DNA of 64,000 bases from Hyalella azteca (taxonomy: Eukaryota > Arthropoda > Malacostraca > Amphipoda > Hyalellidae): NCBI RefSeq assembly GCF_000764305.2, contig NW_025932737.1, positions 150,172 through 214,171 of the forward strand. Direction: 5' to 3'. Below the pieces are notes generated by a model. It was not told the origin of the DNA. It did not search any database and saw only the letters and a list, made by a program, of their open reading frames with translations. A program made the translations under genes and the position numbers. Shown one piece after another: positions 11,601 through 24,300 of this stretch. Position 1 is the first letter of the stretch. Every line of letters begins with the position of its first letter.

Positions 11601-13499
11601 GAATCCAAATTGAGGAAAATTTAAATTATGAAATTTAAACTATTGTTCTTTTATCTGTTGATTGAATAGAGTTTATTTTTTATTTAATTTTGGTTTTGTC
11701 AGGCAATGAGACCATTTCTGCAGTCCTTGTTCTTCCTTTGGGCCTCCATATGCTGTAAATATCTTTTTTGCAATCTCATTCATAGCTGCAGTTTCTTCCT
11801 CTCATCAACACATATCAATTGCAATCCTCATCTGTTCTCTCATACCCTAAGCCATTATTTTCTTTCACCTTCTCATTCAATATCATCTCCATTGAAAGAA
11901 TTTTTCATTCTCATATGTTGTCTTGCATTACACTAGCTGATCTTCATCCACAGTTGTATGTCAAATACCGGTATATGTATTTATGTATATACATCTATTC
12001 ACACCCAGTGCCCATGTTCTTGCATCTCCTTTTTTTTTACCATCCTGCAATACATCTATGCTTAGTCATTGCTAATACTTCCTAATAGGAAGTAGTGCTG
12101 GTAGTAATGCTATTTGGTAGGGCTGTAATCAGAAGCAATTTGAGCTGCATTAATGCAGCACCATAGTGTATCTTAATTTTTCTACATCCATAGCTAAGTA
12201 AAAAAAAACTTCAGTTGAAATGTGCATTAATAGAATGATGTGTGATCTTATTTTCATTTAAGCATTTCTTATTATACAGTTTTATCCTTGGGAATTAGTA
12301 ATTTGGTACCTGAATTACTAACTGAGCAAAAATCATTCCTTGGCAAAGGAAAAATTTTCTATTGATTGGATAGCTGAGTTGTGAGCAACTTGCAGAATTA
12401 TTTTAAATGATATTTCAGTAGAAATAAACCTGACTAATATGCTGAATTCATGTCTTGACTTATATGAAATCTTCCAAATTGTCATTTTATAACAACTAGT
12501 AAATTTTGTTCACAATGCTATGTAGATGGCTAGGATTTTCTACTAGTTTGGAATTTTCTTTGCCAATGCAGAAGATTGAAGTTGTTCCAGCTTACAAATT
12601 GCATGTGCCATTTGGTCAAAAAATACATCTCCCTGAGCATGGCTATGTATATACATGTTGCTAATAGTTCAGTAACTTGTTTTGTGGTCTGTTCTCTTGT
12701 ATATCTGCCACTCATGGGGTGTAACAATGCAATTATGACAATTATATCAGTAACATTGATTGAAATGTCAGGTAAACTTTACAAGGAATGCTGTAATTGG
12801 TATAAAAATTTGATTGGGGAGATAAATTGTACATTTGTGAACTGTCCTGGAATTGACAAGCATTTCACTTGGAGGGGTCATTTTGAGTTGAAACTAATTT
12901 CTGTGCTGTATTTTTGTGCATTTTCAAATTATAGTGGCTTCCATGTATGCTTCACATCATGGCTTTAGTGAAAGGCAAATGAAAGTCCATCTATATAACT
13001 TTCTAAACATCTAAATAACAAATGTAGGTATAACTTTCTTGTACTCATTGGAAATTTGTTTAAAAAAAAGTGTCTAACCCATCCCATTGTGAACAAATTT
13101 GCCATGACTTTATATCAAATTAACGACTGTAAACTTTATGGAAGTTGAGCATCTTCTAAATCTTCCCTGTCAATGGCACCCAAGTTGCCAGTTAACACTG
13201 CTGCTAACTTGCTGATTTTTTTAAATAACATGCAATTGATGGTGCTCATGATTGACAGTGCACCTGTCTAGATTATTTGAGGTAGACAAGGTTTTAAGGG
13301 CTGCAAGAAGTATTTTCGTTGTTTTTTCTCAGCGTGTATCATGAATATTATTCTAAGCTGTTCTAGAATGTGCTATAATTAGGAAAATTTTTTTTTGTAT
13401 ATTGTGCTTTTGACCTCTTTCCCAAACTTTTTATAGATAAATTTATACTAAGCTGGTTCTTTAATGCTTCAAGTCAATAAATCATTTTGAAATTGCAGC
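8668..13499. other. AT-rich intergenic / upstream region of GTSF1
   Basis: No supported exon. Short frames at 9360-9650, 11184-11372, 11706-12085 and 12576-12968 have AT-driven composition and no motif. A good acceptor (TTATTTACAG at about 9375-9384) has no matching coding exon. An (AT)n run lies near 11131. This stretch probably includes the promoter and leader intron of GTSF1, because the first coding exon begins after an acceptor at 13499. Confidence 0.45.
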
Positions 13500-13517
13500 T
13501 TTCCAAAAAAGTGCACA

Positions 13518-16500
13518 ATGTCTTATACTGACAAGCTTGTGTCTTGCCCATACAATGCTGCTCATCGCATCAATCCAAATCGGTTGGCCATTCACATCCT
13601 CAAGTGCAGCAAGGTTAGTTATGTAGTTTCATCTGTTTGTATCTGAATGATGAATGACATTGGTGCATTAATGGACATCATAGTTCCAGTATTTCTCTTT
13701 AGAACAAAACTCTGTTTCATCTGTGCCAGTTACTTGGCTGGCAAGCACATTTAAATCTGGCTTAGAGATGAAGTTAAATTTTTTTGGCTGGAATTGGTTT
13801 ACAGTCCTTGCATAAATGAGGAGTTAACATCAGGATTACACTGCATTATATGAAGTGTATCAATGTGCTGGGGCTTTCACAGAAACTTCATGATTTATAG
13901 TTCAATAAAAAGAGAACCAGTAACCATATCATTACTATGTAAATTGTATTAAAAAAGACATCCCCTGAATTTTTGTATCACTTAATTTTGATATTGGATA
14001 AATGATGGCCACCATTGTCAATGCATTAAGATAGTTGATTTTTGAAGTTCCATTCAACTCGCTGAGGCATATTGATGGCTATGTTGTAGATGGCTTTTCA
14101 TATGTTCTTCAAATGAGGTAGGGTCTTTGGACAGTCATTGTAAACAATTGATTTAAGATAACTCCATAAAAAGAATAACATGGAGCCAAATCGGAGGATC
14201 ATCTCAAGGAGATGAGGTGCTCTGCAAAATGTTCAGAAGGTGTGGAGGATGGCAAAACTCCTCTCTAACTCTCTATGTTTTTGGGTGTTGTGGCAGTCTG
14301 CTGACTGTCCAGACACTCTTGCATTCACACTTCCACTTGCCCTAAAGGTGTTCACCCACATAACAATTGATTTCCGATCAGGAACCCAACCTAAAGGACA
14401 AATACAGAACCAAGTATATATTTCTTGTTGAATAATAATGGAAAGAACGCCATGACAAGAAAGGCAAGCTGTTCAGTTGTCTAATGCATAATGGAAACTG
14501 ACTAGGCATGGCACAAAACTTCATGGCCTTGCTCCATATGAAATACTCCCGCCTTCTTCCTACATCTGGCCACTTGGCGCAATATACAAAATGGGAAGTT
14601 TCTGTGAATCACCCTGTATTTAAAATTGATCAGGATGAGTTTGAAATAAATTACTGTAATTGAATTGAAGTCATTACATGTTTTGAGAACTAACACTAAC
14701 TATTTTGTTTTGTAGTCGCACCCCCAAATAAAAATGGAGACCTGCCCCTTCAATGCCACTCATCGGGTGCCTGCATACTTCTATCAAGCTCACATTGTTG
14801 AATGCCCTGACAATGTTGTTGTCTTGCGAAGTGTTCGACATGAAATCACTGGCAAGTTTTATGACAGCTAGTTTAGTCAAACTTTTCTTAATAAAGGTGA
14901 TGGTTAAGTGGAGCTTTTGAATGGTTACTGCATGCCTATGGGCACCTGACTAGTGTATTTTATGTTCACTGTTTTAAGCCATATAGTGTGGTGTCCATTC
15001 ATTTTTTTGAATATATATTTTGGAATATATAGGTATCTCCTAATTATCTTGGTTGTGGGTCAATGCATGTAAGTGTTGTGTTGAAAATTTGGGAAAGTGA
15101 ACATCTGAAATTTTGATGTGATCACACGTGTAGCTGCCTTCCTGCACACTTTAATTCAGAATATTCTGGTGCAAGAGTTGAGTTTAGGCTCAGATTCATT
15201 TAGGTGACCAATTGGTCCAAGTTGAACCAGTGCACTCCAGACTAGATCTAATCTTCCTCTCCAACACTACTACGAGTTGGTTTAAAGTTATAGTGTCATT
15301 TTATAGTACCACTGTTACAGTTTCCCAGCTGTAGTGTAAAAATCATGCAGAACATGGAAATGTGTAATATATCAATCTTAATTGATTTACTTTGTTCAGA
15401 GGAGAATGAGGATTCAAAATCGTCTAGCTCTGAGGATTATGATGAGGATGATGCAGCAATGATAATGGAGGCAGAGCAGTATGCTTCAAAGTGCCAGGTT
15501 GTATTTTTGTATACTTCTATAGTTCTATTCATGAATGTTTTGGTCATAGTTGTTCTAAATGAATTCAAGTCCATGTGTTAGTACTCCTCATTTGCATGCT
15601 GAAAGTATAGGGAGACCTCTTAAATAAAATTATTGACTTTAATATTACAATGATTCATTCCAGTTGATGACTGAAGACTGGAACAGCCCCAGCAATGGAG
15701 GCTTGGGCTACAACTGTCACATGGCATCTATTCTGAAGCCTTTCATGAGGTGCTTTATCAGCCATACTTTAGTTGAAATCAATTATTGATCATAAATTAT
15801 TTCAAATTATTTATATCCTTGATTGCATGTGCTTCTATATCATATTTCTGTTGCGTTATAAAATTTCTCATGTCATTTTTTCTGTTCTGTTCCTATTATA
15901 TTAATTACTGACTTGAAGTAGAAGTGAATATTTTCACATTCTTACTTTATTTTGTTGGTAATGCTTAGACTTTGGAAATAAATGTTGTAAATGAATGGAA
16001 ACAAAAATACAAAATAAAATTTGAATCACCTACTATAATCAAGAAAAGCTGTAGGTAACAAAATAGGTATTTTCAACAGCTTTTCTTTTGAGAAGATCTG
16101 AAGATTTTTTTTAGACATAAGTAATTTGACTACTGCTAGACTATTACTGAATTGCTGACTCTTTAAATGAAATACTAAGCATTTGTATGACAGGAAAGTG
16201 CCGTCTGGACTCAACAAAACTGCCCGTAATAAGTGGTATGAATTGGAGAAACAGCGCGTCAGGGAGCTGCAGGAGGGAGTGTGAGTGGCTGAAGCTATAA
16301 TTTAACTGCTAACACCTCAACTTTGAACCAGTAGCCTTATTGTTTGCCAGCCTTCAATTTATCTGCTAAGAACTCCTTGAATGATAGGTGTGAGTAATAT
16401 TATATTGGTGTTCGACTCCATTTTTGGTTTTGAAAATGGTTGATTGTGTTGCTGTTTTTGATGAAATGAAGCCTTTTGGTATAATTCGGACAATGGAAGC

Positions 16501-18057
16501 TATTCTTATCACAGTGGTCACGTGCTAAAACTGACGAGAAGGTCACCTATTCGGTCGCTTTTGTTACGGTCGAATTTCGTAGGCGTGGATTACATTTTTA
16601 AGAGCACTGTAGGGTTAATCTAAAGCTTGCTGGATTTACCCACATCACTGGGTTTTACAATCTGTTCGAGTAGACAGATGGTAATTTGTATAGGTAGTTT
16701 CCTGTTTGTTAAAGCTGATTATGTCTTTAAATTCAAGACTTGGGTTTTGCAGACCGTTCAGCCCTGAGGTCGTAAAGGCCTTCTCAATTCCTGACAACGT
16801 GAAATCCGAGCTCGCTGACTACAGTATCTCACGTCCTGGTATCAGCGTCTCACAAGGTATCAATCACTTGAATATTTTGTTGAAATAGCACAAACTATTG
16901 AATTTTAGTCAATATTGAAACAAAAAAAGTAATTTATTGTTATATTAAATATATTTAATATGATCAATGTGAGGAATTCTACGAGTTGAAACGCTTATTG
17001 TAGGTGTCATGTCTGAAAAAAATGAACTCAATACCGATATCTTAGTTTGTTATAGTTGGTGGGATAAGTTTGTCGTGATAAATAAATAACAGTTAAGTGT
17101 ATCTCATATCAACATGCGTACCTACATTGCGTGCGTACGATTCGTAAACAAGTGCATGTAAATCATGTAACTCTTAGTCTGCGGATGTATTAACCGTCAT
17201 CAAAGCTGTTCGTACATTAACGTCCGGGACGAAAAATCCCTGATTACACAAAGGATTATATGCATATGCTATAATTAGAAAATTGATATATATTTACGGA
17301 ATTAGGTTCCCGACTGACGAGCTCGAACCAAACCTTTGTCGACATTTCCACAACCGTACTGATGAGGCTGTCTCCATTTTCACAGTCCACATATTACGGG
17401 AAGCCTAAATTAGTGTAATATCCCTGGAGGACAATATGTTGGCTGTCATACGGATTTTGGTGTTCACTTCATATTTATGTAGCAAACAGTTCATTTGTTC
17501 AATCCGTTCGGTGTGCAATGGGTGCATTAGCTAACGCCTGCCCTAATCATTTACCATTCATTTAGATTCTCGTTCACCGCCCTAATTTTAATTACTAGCC
17601 ATCCAATGAGAGCAATGGGATTTTAATCGTGTAAGCACTCGCTGCCTTCTTGTGTACCTGTATCTTTTGAGCCATTTTAATTCATTGAGCAATCCGCTAT
17701 TTTCTGAACCCGTGACGAATCGGGCGCGATTGTATGGTGTAAAAATGCGAATAATTACTCAAAGGTTGGTCCTTTAACAAAAAAATACCGCCGAGAAACA
17801 AATGTGACATAGAGTTTGAGAACATTACTATACGCTTGGTATCAAGTTGCTCAAAGAAACTTCTCATTACCCATATGAATTGACTGCCTTTTGTCAGCGG
17901 CCGAGGTGTTCAGGTTATAAGTTCATTGCTTAGTAGCATTAAAGTGATATTTTTTGATAATGTCGTTTGATGTTATGATAATCAGGTCAATCACTTCCAA
18001 GCTGCCAAGACAACACCGGCTGCTCAAGGACAGTCAGAGGAGATGGAGGACAAGTAA
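13518..18057 (+). CDS. GTSF1: gametocyte-specific factor 1-like (Asterix family), CHHC zinc-finger piRNA-pathway protein
   Basis: Exons: 13518-13613, 14716-14851, 15400-15497, 15664-15749, 16194-16280, 16753-16856, and a last exon at 17986 or 18002 to 18057. Exon 1 holds the first U11-48K-type CHHC finger (CPYNAAHRINPNRLAIHILKC) and exon 2 the second (CPFNATHRVPAYFYQAHIVEC). Paired CHHC fingers of this spacing define GTSF1, which binds RNA and assists Piwi proteins in transposon silencing. Exon 3 is acidic and Ser-rich (KSSSSEDYDEDDA). Exon 4 starts LMTEDWNSP, matching the acidic-aromatic Piwi-contacting segment of the family. Exon phases agree throughout: 0, 1, 0, 2, 2, 1. Exon 2 needs a GC donor (CTG|GCAAGT) to keep frame. 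The last exon can end in MEDK-stop if the AAG acceptor at 18001 is used, or stay open into the N gap with the CAG acceptor at 17985. Confidence 0.88.
14852..14857 (+). promoter_or_regulatory. non-canonical GC 5' splice site of GTSF1 intron 2
   Basis: Exon 2 runs to ...ATCACTG and is followed by GCAAGT, the classic strong GC-AG donor. Only a phase-1 end joins in frame to exon 3, whose acceptor TTTGTTCAG ends at 15399. The GT alternative with the right phase (CGAA|GTGTTC at 14829) is a much poorer U1 match. Confidence 0.6.
17000..17985 (+). other. last GTSF1 intron
   Basis: Intron from GTATCA at 16857 to TAATCAG at 17985. It is AT-rich with a self-complementary ATATTAAATATATTTAATAT near 16940. 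No exon seen on either strand. Confidence 0.5.
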
Positions 18058-18220
18058 TTGGTAGGAATGATGTCCGTAGATTAAGGCCTGTAAATAATGT
18101 AGGGAGTAACCGCATACATCAAAGTGAAAGTGCACAAAAAGTTTTAAAATGTTTTTACACGAACTCGGATTCCGTTTTGAACAAAAAAAGTGAACTGTTA
18201 ACTGTGATCGCAAACGAGAG
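17986..18220 (+). CDS. alternative open continuation of GTSF1 into the assembly gap
   Basis: If the CAG acceptor at 17985 is used, the incoming phase-1 G gives a frame that has no stop for more than 230 bases, up to the N gap (ending ...SVLNKKSELLTVIANE). The competing acceptor 16 bases downstream gives a short acidic tail, SEEMEDK, and a stop at 18055. The latter looks more like a natural C-terminus; the former would be needed to join the downstream Gln-rich exon through this exon. Undecided. Confidence 0.3.
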
Positions 18221-18869
18221 NNNNNNNNNNNNNNNNNNNNNNNNNNNNNNNNNNNNNNNNNNNNNNNNNNNNNNNNNNNNNNNNNNNNNNNNNNNNNNNN
18301 NNNNNNNNNNNNNNNNNNNNNNNNNNNNNNNNNNNNNNNNNNNNNNNNNNNNNNNNNNNNNNNNNNNNNNNNNNNNNNNNNNNNNNNNNNNNNNNNNNNN
18401 NNNNNNNNNNNNNNNNNNNNNNNNNNNNNNNNNNNNNNNNNNNNNNNNNNNNNNNNNNNNNNNNNNNNNNNNNNNNNNNNNNNNNNNNNNNNNNNNNNNN
18501 NNNNNNNNNNNNNNNNNNNNNNNNNNNNNNNNNNNNNNNNNNNNNNNNNNNNNNNNNNNNNNNNNNNNNNNNNNNNNNNNNNNNNNNNNNNNNNNNNNNN
18601 NNNNNNNNNNNNNNNNNNNNNNNNNNNNNNNNNNNNNNNNNNNNNNNNNNNNNNNNNNNNNNNNNNNNNNNNNNNNNNNNNNNNNNNNNNNNNNNNNNNN
18701 NNNNNNNNNNNNNNNNNNNNNNNNNNNNNNNNNNNNNNNNNNNNNNNNNNNNNNNNNNNNNNNNNNNNNNNNNNNNNNNNNNNNNNNNNNNNNNNNNNNN
18801 NNNNNNNNNNNNNNNNNNNNNNNNNNNNNNNNNNNNNNNNNNNNNNNNNNNNNNNNNNNNNNNNNNNNN
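18221..18869. other. assembly gap, 649 Ns
   Basis: Unsequenced. The 3' tail of a retroelement begins directly after it, so the gap probably hides the body of that element. Frames drawn through the Ns are meaningless. Confidence 1.
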
Positions 18870-19015
18870 CTTCAAACTATCGCCAGTCATGAAAAGATCC
18901 GGTCAAATGACACGAGTTTAGATCTATGAACAAGGCACGAAATGGAAAAGAATCGGCGACAGGCCACATCAGGCCTACACTTCAGAGCCGACATCACTAT
19001 GTTATGTTATGTTAT
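18870..19015 (+). mobile_element. 3' tail of a LINE/SINE-like retroelement, (TATGT)n end
   Basis: It carries CGCCAGTCATGAAAAGATCC, then the tail hairpin (TCGGC pairing with GCCGA, AGGCC with GGCCT), and ends in a short TATGT repeat. It is homologous to 38340-38610 and, in the hairpin, to 1915-2000. The 5' part lies in the N gap. Confidence 0.65.
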
Positions 19016-19049
19016 AAAGGTGCTCGAATACCGGTGCTGAAGTTGGTTC

Positions 19050-19165
19050 TGATATGAACTTGTAAAGTAAGAAAATTGACGTCAAGGATTATTCATTTAG
19101 TGTTTAATGTATCTCTGTATTGTATATTCATTTAGTGTTGTATGTATCTCTGTAATTAATGATGG
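19050..19165. repeat. short tandem duplication in intron
   Basis: ATTCATTTAGTGTT.TATGTATCTCTGTA occurs twice in a row at about 19090 and 19127, just upstream of the 19186 exon. Confidence 0.6.
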
Positions 19166-19185
19166 TTGACACGTTGCGCTTGCAG

Positions 19186-20102
19186 GAGAGGGAGCGGCTC
19201 GTGACGGCGTCCTGACTCACACCGCGTCCTTGTTGAAGAGCGCAAGTAGCAAGGCTCGTACGAAGGAGCTAGGTGCGACTCAGGTCAAGCTTATGCAGGT
19301 CAGAGAAAGTCTGTTGCGTCATAAATTCAAAGGCACCCAAAATGAGGAACAGCCTAAGGTTAATCAACAGGAGCAGCAGCTTAAGGTCACTGAACAAAAA
19401 CATCAGCGTAAGGCTAATCAACAGGAAGAGCAGGTCGAGGCCCAACAGGAGCAGCAGCTTAAAGTCTCTCCGCAGAAAAAGCAGCTCAAGGCCAGTCACC
19501 AGGAGCAACAGCTTAAAGTCAATCCCCTGAAACCACAGCTTGATGTGTCTAAGCAGAAACACCAGCTTAAGATTTCGCAATTGAAGGAACAGTTGAAAAC
19601 CTCTCTACAGAAGCATCAGCTCGAAGGTGCCCAAAAAGGGCACCAGCAGAATGTCCTTCAAAAGCAACAGACGCACCAGTTGAAAGATGTGCAACTGCAG
19701 GCACAGATAGAGGTTACTCCACAGAGGCATCAACTCAAAGGCGCTCAAAAGGAACGAAAACTTGATATTACTCAACCGAAGCAACAGCTCCAAGGATCAA
19801 GTGACGCATCATATAATGATGATCGTTCTTGCGGTAAAAATGTCGATGGTCAACAACCGAACGTGGAGAGTATCACTGGTGATCTCTGCCAACATAACGA
19901 ATCCAAATCGGGATATTTTGTCGTTGAAGCCCAGACCGCGCTTGAGATGCGGCTCTTCTTGCAGTCACAGTCGAAAGCTTTGCCTGAACAGGAGAAATTG
20001 TTCAATGACATGCAGGCCATTGTTCTCAACTATCAAAAGCTACTTTCGGAAAACGTGAAGCTTCGTGGGTTGACGAAGAAAGACGGTCGTAAAACAGAGT
20101 AG
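19186..20102 (+). CDS. Gln/Lys-rich repeat exon with terminal stop; possible GTSF1 C-terminal extension
   Basis: A good acceptor (CGCTTGCAG) precedes 19186, and the frame is open from there to the TAG at 20100, about 305 residues. It begins RDGVLTHTASLLKSASSKAR. The middle (about 19340-19800) is some 14 imperfect 11-12-residue repeats of the type QQEQQLKV / QKHQLKVSQ, very rich in Gln and Lys. The C-terminal 65 residues are non-repetitive and helical, with VVEAQTALEMRLFLQSQSK and a basic end. No known domain. The exon needs a phase-1 predecessor, which is exactly the phase in which GTSF1 exon 6 ends at 16856, so direct splicing would be in frame. It could also be the last exon of another gene whose 5' part is in the gap. 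Confidence 0.6.
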
Positions 20103-21300
20103 AAGTTGATACCATAACTGAACGAGGGCGGATGACTGGACAATATTTATCAAAAACTTTTTGCGCCCTTCAGATGACCACAGGAATTTTTATTTTGTAT
20201 CTACGTCGGTACGTATTGCTTGAAATTTTCCGTTCATCAATACCCCGATGGATTTTCTCTGCTATTGATTGCTCTGAAATTTTGAATTCATTCATGTGAA
20301 ATTCATTTTGGCTATCTATTTTTGATTTTTACACGAAGGTGTAGGTAACCACCGATAGCATTTTTCACCGGCAAAAAAATTACTGCTCGGTCCCAATGGG
20401 TTTTCAATAGCGGCGGTATTTTTTGGCTTCAGCAATAGAGTAAAATAATTACTAATGAGTGATTTCTTTCTGTTTTTCTCTGTCTTCGGAGGGTACTTTT
20501 TCAGCGTAGATGTAGATTATACACATTAATATGTAAGGTGTTAGCGTCTGCTCTCGTTAAAAATAGAGACGCTGATTTTTTCATCTTTTTTTTCCAGTTA
20601 ACGGATTCATTTTTCAAGTTCACATTAAGATGACGCCAGTAATTGTGCATTTCCTGTACACTCAGATCAACACGAATAGATATGAAAAAGATCTTCAAGT
20701 GCTCTGTTCAATTTTTCTTTATGTAAGAATCGTTAATCGATTTACGGTTGCAACAATAGTGTTTGTCTTTGCTTTAATATGGAAATTTATTTTGAACTTG
20801 CCATCACCCTGTGACAAGATAGCTCTGAAGTGAGGCTGAATTGTCAAGTTCATTTCTTGCCGAGATGTTCATTTCATTTTTATTAAAGATATTTTCAACC
20901 ATATTAGGTAAATTTATTACCGAAGAATTTTATCATATCGATGTCTTTGATGCAATGGAGTATGAAAAATTTATTTCTTGAAAGCTAGTGTGCATTGACT
21001 CTTACTTAATACTTTGGTCTTAACAGACATCGTGCGAGTGTTAGTGTTATAATGGCCTGCTATGTTCATGCAGCTCCTTTCACACATCATTTCATCTCTT
21101 GGAAAAACTAAGCATTGCAGTACATCGTAAGTTTCGTTTCCGTTCAATTTCTATTATTGCTCTAAGCGTAATCGTTTTCTTGGCTATAGTCAATTTTACG
21201 AGTGCGAATCGCTGCAGAAGTTTTAATTTCATATTGTTCGATTGCCGGTGCGGAAGTTGCCGGTGAAATCACCAGTTGATGTATTTTGATGTAATAAATG
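20103..21300 (+). other. probable 3' UTR, candidate poly(A) signal at 21293
   Basis: No coding signal follows the stop at 20102. AATAAA occurs at 21293-21298 in GATGTAATAAATGG. A long 3' UTR is plausible but not shown. Confidence 0.3.
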
Positions 21301-24300
21301 GATTTGAAGCTCTTGAGATTTGATTTTCTTCAGACTCGGAGATTAAAGGGAGATTGAAGGTAGTCTTCAGATGTCGTATTTTTATTTGATATGCTTGTTG
21401 AGATATCGATGATACATTGCTCTAGTCTCTTGAATGTGGATCTCGATAGTTAATCGATATGAGCAATTTGGCAACTCGTCCCACAGTCGGGACAATGGAA
21501 TTGCCCAGAAATGTAATACATCGAGCTACGTTCGCGAAATCTAAAAAAGAGCTATTCGTGAGATACATGCACGAGCTTGCTTTGTGCACTGAAGCACTGA
21601 AAATGGCTGTTAGCAAGATGCATCCGAAATGTTGAATAGGAATGACATTACTCGTTACTAATGAGTCAACTGGTAGTGGTTCGATTAAAAGTTGAAGCTA
21701 TTGGTGAGGAAAGATTTATCATTAACTAGCGTCATCAGTTGCAGAATGGAGTGGGCAGGAAGTTTCTGCATATTTTGAAACCAGTGTAGGATCCTCACCT
21801 TATTTTGTTTGGACGAATAATCAAATCATAAAATCTCCAGATTATTGTATGCAGTAGCAGGTATCAGAGATAATGGAGTGGGCTATCAAACAAACAATGG
21901 CTCTAATTAAAAATCGTTGATCACCTAGAATAGCGGGCCGGTGCCCTACTTGCAATCAAATTTGACTTAACGACAATTTGTTCAGCTGTGGCTTTTGGTT
22001 ACCCGACATTAGATGAAAATGGTAATGAAGATAATAATCTGTTCCGTTCTCCGTCACAAGTCGGAAAACGAAAAGAGCGTAGGATACAAAAGATCGTAAC
22101 TCATCTTTGGCAATTCATTAATTCGAAGTAATTTGAGGCATTGCACAAGCGATAAAAAAATATTGTTGACAGGGTGCTGGAAACAAAAAAGTTGAAAATT
22201 TAATTTTTCTCGAGATAATTACAGCAAAGCAGGAATTCCGGTAAAATATTGATAATGGGAAAGGCGTTTTAAAAATTTTGTACGCCGCTAACGATGCGAG
22301 ATGACAAACGTAACTCAGTTTTAATTATTAATGGAATAAAAGGATACAAGTAGCGAATATTGTGCATTGACTCTATTATCTTCCAGTATCCTGTACAACA
22401 TGTGGTTAACCCTAATATTACGCAGAAAATTTGTGCTATCACTGCTACGAAATAGTAAAATGAAATATTAATAATCGAAACAATAATTTTAATCATACTA
22501 ATATAGTTCATTTACAATTATTTACAAATTTTACAGCAACTCGCGATTTTTTAAGCACAGTCGCACACTTACAATTGGTTACAAGTTGTGGCGGGATTTT
22601 CAGAAGGCACATGGAGTTGAAGCCTGGGTGAAATTTTTTAAATGACTTACCCGCGCGGATGTATAATCAAAACCGTCATGTCTTCCAAGGAGTACCACGA
22701 ATTGGTTCTCTGTACGATCGGCCGACATCGTTCAATAGCGGCCATGAACCGTCTAACTTATTTGAGTTATTTCAGCGAGACAAATAATTAGAAATTTAGA
22801 AGATCAAGGGACTTATGCGCACGTAAAGGTACTTGTAATTACATAAACTATCAACGAATAGAATCCAAATGGTTTTGATTGAAGCAAATATTGTACGAAG
22901 GTCAATTAGGAGCCGAGGTTTAAAATCTAGAAACATCTGTAGGTATAAATTTACAGCAGTCACAGCTCGAGAAGAATGCGAACAAGCGAGATACCATAAT
23001 CTGGCAACGTTAAGGTAATGACACTATCATTCTCTAGACTAGTAAGGCCTCAGATCTCTGTATCGTAATCCACTAACTATTCGACAAGCCGTAGAAAAAA
23101 AATTATGGAATCCATAATTAACATGTAACATGACAAATAAAAAATAAAGACACTTTAAAGAAAATAGTTACACGCAAGTAATTACATTTTGAGCTACCAG
23201 ACAATCTTAATTATTGTAAGGTGCAGGGAAAATAGGACAGCAGTTCTTTACTGAATTACAGTGCCATTTTTATCATATTCTTGTATTCATATATTCTTGA
23301 ATACGACGTTGAGAGAGAAGAGGCTAAAACATGAGAAGATGGAGCTTAAAGGAGATGGATTATTAGGAGGCATTTCACTTCTACATCGATTACAAGAAAC
23401 ATACCTAAAATATAGGAGAACGAGATAACCCCTCATTCTGTCTCTGAACAGTCACAAACTTCTGATCAAATATACGACTCAATAAAGGCTTAAAATAAAA
23501 TAGGAGCTTTTGCAAATCTACCTATGAATAATGAGAGTGAACGAACACCAAATAAAATTTAATTACATTCAAATGAGTAAGATAGAAAATACCAATCGCG
23601 TTCAGCACGGTTAAATAATACGTATTTCTGAACTACGTAGGTAAATTAGAGCCAAAACAAGGAAGAAAAAGCTATAAACTAAAAATTAAATATTTGTAAT
23701 TTGGTGGGAAAATAATTTAGAAGGAAATGTATTCATCCACAAATTAAAAATTTTAATAAACAATTCATCTTTACTATAACTTAGGATTGACGAAAAACAA
23801 AAGTAAACATCCAAATTCAACACATTTGGGTGAGATTTAATTAAAAATACGGAACAGGATTTTGTGTATATCTCCCAACAAAATCTAATTTAATATGGAA
23901 TAAATAGTTTAAAAATCTCGACGAACTACAAAATAAGGGCAAAAAGACGGAGACAGAATCCGCTCAAGAGAACGAAAACAATATTTCTTGCACTTCGAAA
24001 AACGTTTAGCAGACAGTCGTTCAACTGATATGTTAGAGTATCGGAAAACTTATCTAGAAATCAATAAATTCATAACTACTGAGGCTTCTTCACTTTTAAA
24101 ACGAAATGGGTGCGTTAGAATTGAAAATACTGACAAATGTGCACCTCCGTGTTAGGAAGCTATATAATATACCACTATACCTAAGCTGCTAGGCAGAGAA
24201 ACTTAATGTACCAAATTAATAAGAGTGTTGTACGAATACAAACTTGTTCATTTGAACAAGCAGAGATGGAAAGTTGAGCTTCAGAGTGAACTGGAAGTCG

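Noticed and set aside
12576..12968. 130-codon plus-strand frame rich in Cys, Met and Ile
   Set aside because: AT-driven composition, no motif or splice signal, within the GTSF1 upstream region.
18177..18929. Long open frames on both strands across the N gap
   Set aside because: They are open only because Ns cannot encode stops.
19269..19580. Minus-strand Leu-rich frame
   Set aside because: Complement of the Gln/Lys repeat exon.
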